From the NCBI GenBank assembly GCA_016780775.1, contig JADHLI010000002.1, positions 62,001 through 126,000 on the forward strand: a stretch of DNA of 64,000 bases, in the 5' to 3' direction. Below the pieces are notes generated by a model, which worked only from the letters and a program-made list of their open reading frames with translations, was not told the origin of the DNA and did not search any database. This DNA is from Alphaproteobacteria bacterium. GTDB lineage: Bacteria > Pseudomonadota > Alphaproteobacteria > Puniceispirillales > Puniceispirillaceae. This document shows, piece after piece, positions 60,182-64,000 of the stretch (positions are counted from its first letter, which is position 1; each line of letters begins with the position of its first letter). A program made the translations under genes and the position numbers.

Positions 60182-62194
60182 ATGGCGCTTATTCTGGGGC
60201 TTGATACAGGCGGAACCTTTACCGATGCAGCCCTTTTGGATTCTGATGCACGCGAAGTATTGGCACATGCTAAGTCCCTTACAACACGCCATGATCTGTC
60301 AGTTGGAGTAGGTGCAGCGATGGCTGCAACGCTGCAAAATTGGGGCGGTCAGAAGGCCCATATCAGCCTTGTCAGCCTCTCCACCACGCTTGCCACAAAT
60401 GCGGTGGTGGAAAGTGTTGGTGGGGCGGCTTGTCTAATTTTGATAGGCTTTGATGATCAAATCCTGACCCGAGCCGGCTTGGCCGAAGCGCTAGGCAGTG
60501 AGCCAAGCTTTGCCATTAAGGGCGGACATAGGCCAGATGGTCGTCCGCAAACTGGATTGGATAAGCCAGGGTTAATCCGCGCGATAGAGGCCGTGAAGGG
60601 CCGGGTAACCAGCTTTGCAGTTGCTAGCCATTTTGCCACGCGCAATCCAGAACATGAACGCGAAGCGCGCGATATCATTATAGCTGAAACTGGCCTGCCT
60701 GTTAGTTGTAGCTTTGAGCTATCTTCATCATTGGGGGGGCCGCGCCGTGCGCTAACCACGCTTTTAAATGCGCGTCTGATAAGCTTACTAGATAGGCTTG
60801 TAAAAGCCACAGAAAAACAAATGGCCAGCCTTGGTCTGTCTTGTCCTTTGATGGTGGTCAAAGGGGATGGCTCGCTCTTACATGTTGATTATGCGCGCAC
60901 ACGGCCAGTCGAAACCATCTTGTCAGGACCTGCGGCTAGCCTAGCGGGTGCAGCATTTCTTGCAGACCAGAAAGCTGCGCTTGTAGCCGATATTGGCGGC
61001 ACCACAACCGATATAGCTAGGCTTCAGGGCGGGGCCGCCTTGTTAAGCCATGAAGGCGCACATGTTGGCGGTTGGCGCACCATGGTAGAAGCTGCTCATA
61101 TCCGTACCAGAGGGCTAGGCGGAGATAGCGAAATCAGAGCAGATAACCGGGCCATGCAACCCAGCCTGCATATAGGGCCACGCCGCGCCATACCCCTTAG
61201 TTTGCTAGCAACTGACCATCCAGAGATTAAACCAGTGCTTGTCCGGCAATTGGAACAACCAATAGCCCAGCCCCATGATGGCCGCTTTGTGATGCCGCTT
61301 ATGCCAGATGGCGTTCCAACATGGCTAAATCGCTCCGAAGCCAAACTTGCCGCAAAGGCCTTAGAAAAAGCGCCAATTGCGCTAGCCGAACTCGCCACCA
61401 CACAAGTGGCTCTAGGGGCAGTAGACAGGCTAGTGCGGCGTGGCTTGCTGATCTTTGCCTGTTTCACACCTACTGACGCCTCGCATATATTAGGACGTTT
61501 TACCGAATTTGATGATGAGGCAGCAAATCTAGGCGCACAATTATTGGCACGACAGAAAACTGCCGCAGGGGATAAAATTGCTGAAACAGTTGTAGACATA
61601 GCGCAAATGAGCCTTGATACGCTCAGCCTGCAATCTGCAATAAGCTTGCTAGATGCCGGCTTTGCCGAACAGGGAGAGGCGGAAAATATTGTCTCCACCT
61701 CTAACTTTTTGACCAGCAGCTTGAAACAGCACCAACAGAACAAAACGCATAATAACAGGGCGGCGCGTGCCAGCTTAACACTAGAACTGCCTCTGATAGC
61801 GCTAGGGGCATCTGCTGCGGCCTATTATCCGGATATAGCTAAATTGCTGGGCGCAGAAATTATCGTGCCGCCCTTCTCTGAGGTAGCCGGGGCTGTTGGC
61901 GCCGCAGCAGGGTCTGTTAGGCAACGTGTTATGATCCTCGTTACTCAACCCAAAGATGGCGTCTTTCGGGTACATCTGCCGGATGGGCTAGAAGATAAAA
62001 CTGTTTTAGAAGAAGCGCTAGACCGCGCAAGAGAGGCCGCAAAGAGCCTTGCCAAGGCACGGGCAGAAGCCGCTGGCGCTAAACAGCTATCGCTTACTCT
62101 GGAAGAGAAGATAGACAAGATAGCCCTAACCGAAGAGAAATCTCTGTTTCTGCAAGCAGCTATTACCGCCGATGCTGCTGGCACACCTTCATAG
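60182..62194 (+). CDS. Hydantoinase A/oxoprolinase family protein
   Basis: A 670-aa ASKHA-fold ATPase of the HyuA/5-oxoprolinase group. The N-terminal domain has LGLDTGGTFTDAAL and SLSTTLATNAVVES. The core shows KGDGSLLHVDYARTRPVETI, GPAASLAGAAFL and ADIGGTTTDIARL. The usual glycine-rich GAGGGSIA motif is replaced by RGLGGDSEIRADN. No HyuB subunit gene is adjacent, so this is an orphan of the variant type whose substrate is not known. Residues about 500-530 are a polar linker. AAAGGA precedes the ATG; the GATase gene is 22 bp upstream. Confidence 0.88.
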   Translation: MALILGLDTGGTFTDAALLDSDAREVLAHAKSLTTRHDLSVGVGAAMAATLQNWGGQKAHISLVSLSTTLATNAVVESVGGAACLILIGFDDQILTRAGLAEALGSEPSFAIKGGHRPDGRPQTGLDKPGLIRAIEAVKGRVTSFAVASHFATRNPEHEREARDIIIAETGLPVSCSFELSSSLGGPRRALTTLLNARLISLLDRLVKATEKQMASLGLSCPLMVVKGDGSLLHVDYARTRPVETILSGPAASLAGAAFLADQKAALVADIGGTTTDIARLQGGAALLSHEGAHVGGWRTMVEAAHIRTRGLGGDSEIRADNRAMQPSLHIGPRRAIPLSLLATDHPEIKPVLVRQLEQPIAQPHDGRFVMPLMPDGVPTWLNRSEAKLAAKALEKAPIALAELATTQVALGAVDRLVRRGLLIFACFTPTDASHILGRFTEFDDEAANLGAQLLARQKTAAGDKIAETVVDIAQMSLDTLSLQSAISLLDAGFAEQGEAENIVSTSNFLTSSLKQHQQNKTHNNRAARASLTLELPLIALGASAAAYYPDIAKLLGAEIIVPPFSEVAGAVGAAAGSVRQRVMILVTQPKDGVFRVHLPDGLEDKTVLEEALDRAREAAKSLAKARAEAAGAKQLSLTLEEKIDKIALTEEKSLFLQAAITADAAGTPS

Positions 62195-62875
62195 AAAAAA
62201 ACCTTCCCAAAAAATCTTTTGCATGTTTAGGTTATTTTCACCTCTAATAGTTGATAAATATTATGGCTACTGGAAAAAACTTAACCCTTCTTTGATCGCT
62301 TTTATCCAGAAACAGCCCCTGTTTTTTGTATGAACAGCTACGCCTGATGGAAAGGTAAATATCTCTCCCAAAGGGATGGATACGCTTCATATATTGGATG
62401 AAAGTCACATAAGATGGCTTAATCTATCAGGAAGCGGCAATGAAACTGCGGCCCATTTGCGCCAAGCAGCCCGAGTGACTTTGATGTTTTGTACTTTTGA
62501 TGGTATCTAACTTTAGCGTTATATGCCGAATGATATCCTCATAAGAAAGGACATTATTAGCAGCTCCAGAGTTGTGAGATTTGGATATATTCATTTCACT
62601 CTCTTGCAGAAAGTTAAAACAGGGATGTTAGGGCAACCAAAATAAGAGCAAAGAGAATAAGAATAAAGATAGGATTGGTTAATTTGCGGGGGCGTCTCAC
62701 GGCAAAGCCTTACGGGTCGGGGTTTCCTGACTGCCCAGTTTAAGGCCATTAACCAATTCGCCAAACCCTACTTTGGCTTTTCAATAACATATCAGAACGT
62801 TTATCCACTATTAGATGGATAAAATTTTTGGAAACTATTGGGGAGTACAAAAGGTGTTCGCAATATGAAGAAGGA
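62195..62875. other. 680-bp stretch between the hydantoinase-like gene and the tRNA
   Basis: No conventional gene is visible. It contains short open frames of about ten codons, a possible 28-codon membrane peptide on minus (62614-62700), and AT-rich sequence. No terminator with a clear T-tract was found directly after the hydantoinase-like gene. Confidence 0.6.
62614..62700 (-). CDS. Possible 28-aa single-helix membrane peptide
   Basis: From a GTG at 62700 with AAGG seven bases upstream, the frame reads a basic start RRPRKLTNP, then IFILILFALILVALTSLF and a stop. Positive residues followed by one hydrophobic helix form the typical plan of a tiny inner-membrane protein. It is upstream of the tRNA on the same strand. 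The evidence is composition and the ribosome binding site only. Confidence 0.35.
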   Translation of the reverse strand: MRRPRKLTNPIFILILFALILVALTSLF

Positions 62876-62952
62876 TGGTGGGCCCGGCAGGACTCGAACC
62901 TGCAACAACACGGTTATGAGCCGTGGGTTCTAACCAATTGAACTACAGGCCC
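62876..62952 (-). tRNA. tRNA with CAU anticodon, probably tRNA-Ile2 (CAU)
   Basis: The 77-nt minus-strand gene folds as a full cloverleaf: acceptor GGGCCTG / CGGGCCC, D-arm GTTC / GAAC, anticodon stem CACGG / CCGTG with loop CTCATAA, T-arm GCAGG / CCTGC, and an encoded CCA. A CAU anticodon means elongator Met, initiator Met or lysidine-modified Ile2. C4-G69 and C5-G68 in the acceptor stem match the TilS determinants of tRNA-Ile2 and differ from E. coli elongator tRNA-Met. I therefore prefer Ile2. The D-stem GTTC/GAAC replaces the common GCTC/GAGC. Confidence 0.93.
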
Positions 62953-63077
62953 GCCAAATTTGCGCTTTCACGCGCAATCTCATTCGTGCCTTTATTGGCG
63001 CATAACACTTATTTTTGCAAGCTTAAATCTACGCAAAAACAGGTAGCTGCCCAACATAACACCCCTTACTGTCTTTA

Positions 63078-64000
63078 TTAATGCTCCAAGAAACTACGTA
63101 ATTTACGCGAGCGAGACGGATGTTTAAGCTTACGCAACGCTTTGGCTTCAATTTGGCGGATCCGCTCTCTGGTGACAGAAAACTGCTGACCAACCTCTTC
63201 CAGCGTGTGGTCAGTGTTCATGCCAATACCAAACCGCATCCGCAAAACCCGCTCTTCACGTGGCGTTAGCGAAGCCAGCACCCGTGTTGTTGTTTCACGC
63301 AAGTTTGAATGAATAGCTGCATCTAGCGGCTGTACAGCGTTCTTATCTTCTATAAAATCGCCAAGCTGACTATCTTCTTCATCCCCTATCGGCGTCTCAA
63401 GACTTATCGGTTCTTTGGCAATTTTCAGCACCTTACGCACTTTATCCAGCGGCATAGATAACTTTTCTGCTAATTCTTCTGGGGTCGGCTCACGCCCAAT
63501 TTCATGCAGCATATGACGCGAGGTACGTACAAGCTTATTAATCGTTTCGATCATATGCACCGGAATGCGGATAGTGCGCGCCTGATCTGCAATAGACCGG
63601 GTGATGGCCTGACGTATCCACCAAGTCGCATAGGTGGAGAATTTATAACCCCGGCGATATTCAAACTTATCAACCGCTTTCATCAGCCCAATATTGCCTT
63701 CTTGGATCAAGTCAAGGAATTGCAATCCGCGATTGGTGTATTTCTTGGCGATAGAGATAACCAAACGCAGATTAGCCTCAACCATTTCTTTTTTGGCTCG
63801 TGTTGCTTCGCGCTGGCCACGTTGGATGGTTTGCACAACGTGCCGCATTTCAGTGACAGTCAGCCCTACATCATCGGCAACGAGCTGCATTTTCTTGATG
63901 CTGTCTTTTATCTCGCCCTTGTTATCAGCGCGTAACTTCTGCCATGCTTTTGTCTTGAACTCTTCGGCTGGCCATTTGGCTTCTGTTTCATGGCCAAACC
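63078..64000 (-). CDS. rpoD: RNA polymerase primary sigma factor RpoD (sigma-70), C-terminal part
   Basis: The frame is open from the right edge and encodes the last 306 or so residues of the housekeeping sigma factor. It begins in the non-conserved region ([20 protein letters not shown]). Region 2 has [20 protein letters not shown] and [20 protein letters not shown], then [20 protein letters not shown]. Region 3 has [14 protein letters not shown]. Region 4.2 has [20 protein letters not shown]. It ends [14 protein letters not shown]. The N-terminus and any upstream dnaG lie beyond the window. The CAU tRNA gene follows 125 bp downstream. Confidence 0.97.
   Translation of the reverse strand, partial: FGHETEAKWPAEEFKTKAWQKLRADNKGEIKDSIKKMQLVADDVGLTVTEMRHVVQTIQRGQREATRAKKEMVEANLRLVISIAKKYTNRGLQFLDLIQEGNIGLMKAVDKFEYRRGYKFSTYATWWIRQAITRSIADQARTIRIPVHMIETINKLVRTSRHMLHEIGREPTPEELAEKLSMPLDKVRKVLKIAKEPISLETPIGDEEDSQLGDFIEDKNAVQPLDAAIHSNLRETTTRVLASLTPREERVLRMRFGIGMNTDHTLEEVGQQFSVTRERIRQIEAKALRKLKHPSRSRKLRSFLEH

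Noticed and set aside
62876-62952. Elongator tRNA-Met as first choice
   Set aside because: C4-G69 and C5-G68 in the acceptor stem fit the TilS determinants of tRNA-Ile2. Met remains possible until compared with all CAU tRNAs of the genome.

Overview
The window comes from an alphaproteobacterium of medium GC content. The gene set and order fit this: the ruvCAB / tol-pal / tilS-ftsH-folP-glmM chain, hisZ-purA, serC-serA with a serC-type leader RNA, zapA - 6S RNA - 5-FCL, RpoH and RpoD, glycyl-tRNA synthetase in two subunits, and the small alphaproteobacterial families DUF6476, RHH_4 and DUF2007. A marine SAR116-like (Puniceispirillum-like) lineage is my best guess, by inference only. Almost everything is chromosomal housekeeping. 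I see no IS element, CRISPR array, intact prophage or rRNA operon.

Layout. 1-5.3 kb: an aminopeptidase P fragment, prmA and uvrD on the minus strand, then the mlaA-mlaC lipid-transport pair on plus. 5.3-10.6 kb: ettA, two small membrane proteins, rluD, the heat-shock sigma factor rpoH and a small lipoprotein. 10.6-19.7 kb (minus): purA, hisZ, serA, serC (with a recognisable promoter and leader RNA), glmM, an unknown gene and folP. 19.7-34.3 kb (minus): ftsH, tilS, the complete Tol-Pal set (ybgC tolQ tolR tolA tolB pal cpoB), ruvB ruvA ruvC, yebC, a YmdB-like phosphoesterase and 5-formyl-THF cyclo-ligase. 34.4-35.9 kb: 6S RNA, zapA, a coiled-coil partner, then 670 bp without a gene that holds a degenerate tandem repeat and a cluster of stem-loops. 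35.9-43.8 kb (plus): tkt, gap, efp, suhB and a MotA-like / MotB-like / secreted-protein trio. 43.9-55.3 kb: an ABC exporter (minus), rpmE and hsp20 (plus), then ppdK, glyS, glyQ, a zinc-ribbon protein, an S49 peptidase, a tRNA methyltransferase and DUF2007 (minus). 55.5-64 kb: a polyprenyl synthase, a decayed holin/lysozyme pair, an rRNA methyltransferase, a ribbon-helix-helix protein, a glutamine amidotransferase, a hydantoinase-A-like protein, a CAU tRNA and the 3' part of rpoD.

How the parts relate. The Tol-Pal cluster covers outer-membrane constriction at division, with FtsH (membrane proteolysis), GlmM (amino-sugar supply) and ZapA (Z-ring) nearby. Stress control is visible in cis: hsp20 has a good sigma-32 promoter followed by a three-hairpin ROSE-type RNA thermometer, and rpoH carries a related promoter with the same 15-bp spacing. 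SerC-SerA make serine under a leader that can pair with its own ribosome binding site. TilS and its probable substrate tRNA-Ile(CAU) are both present.

The most unusual points are the lone MotA/MotB-like motor pair next to an unknown secreted protein; the structured, repeat-bearing gap upstream of tkt; a 9-bp inverted repeat between tkt and gap; frame-broken lysis genes of gene-transfer-agent or phage type; a recurring habit of 11-18 bp tandem duplications, mostly between genes; and a high local frequency of CTAG.
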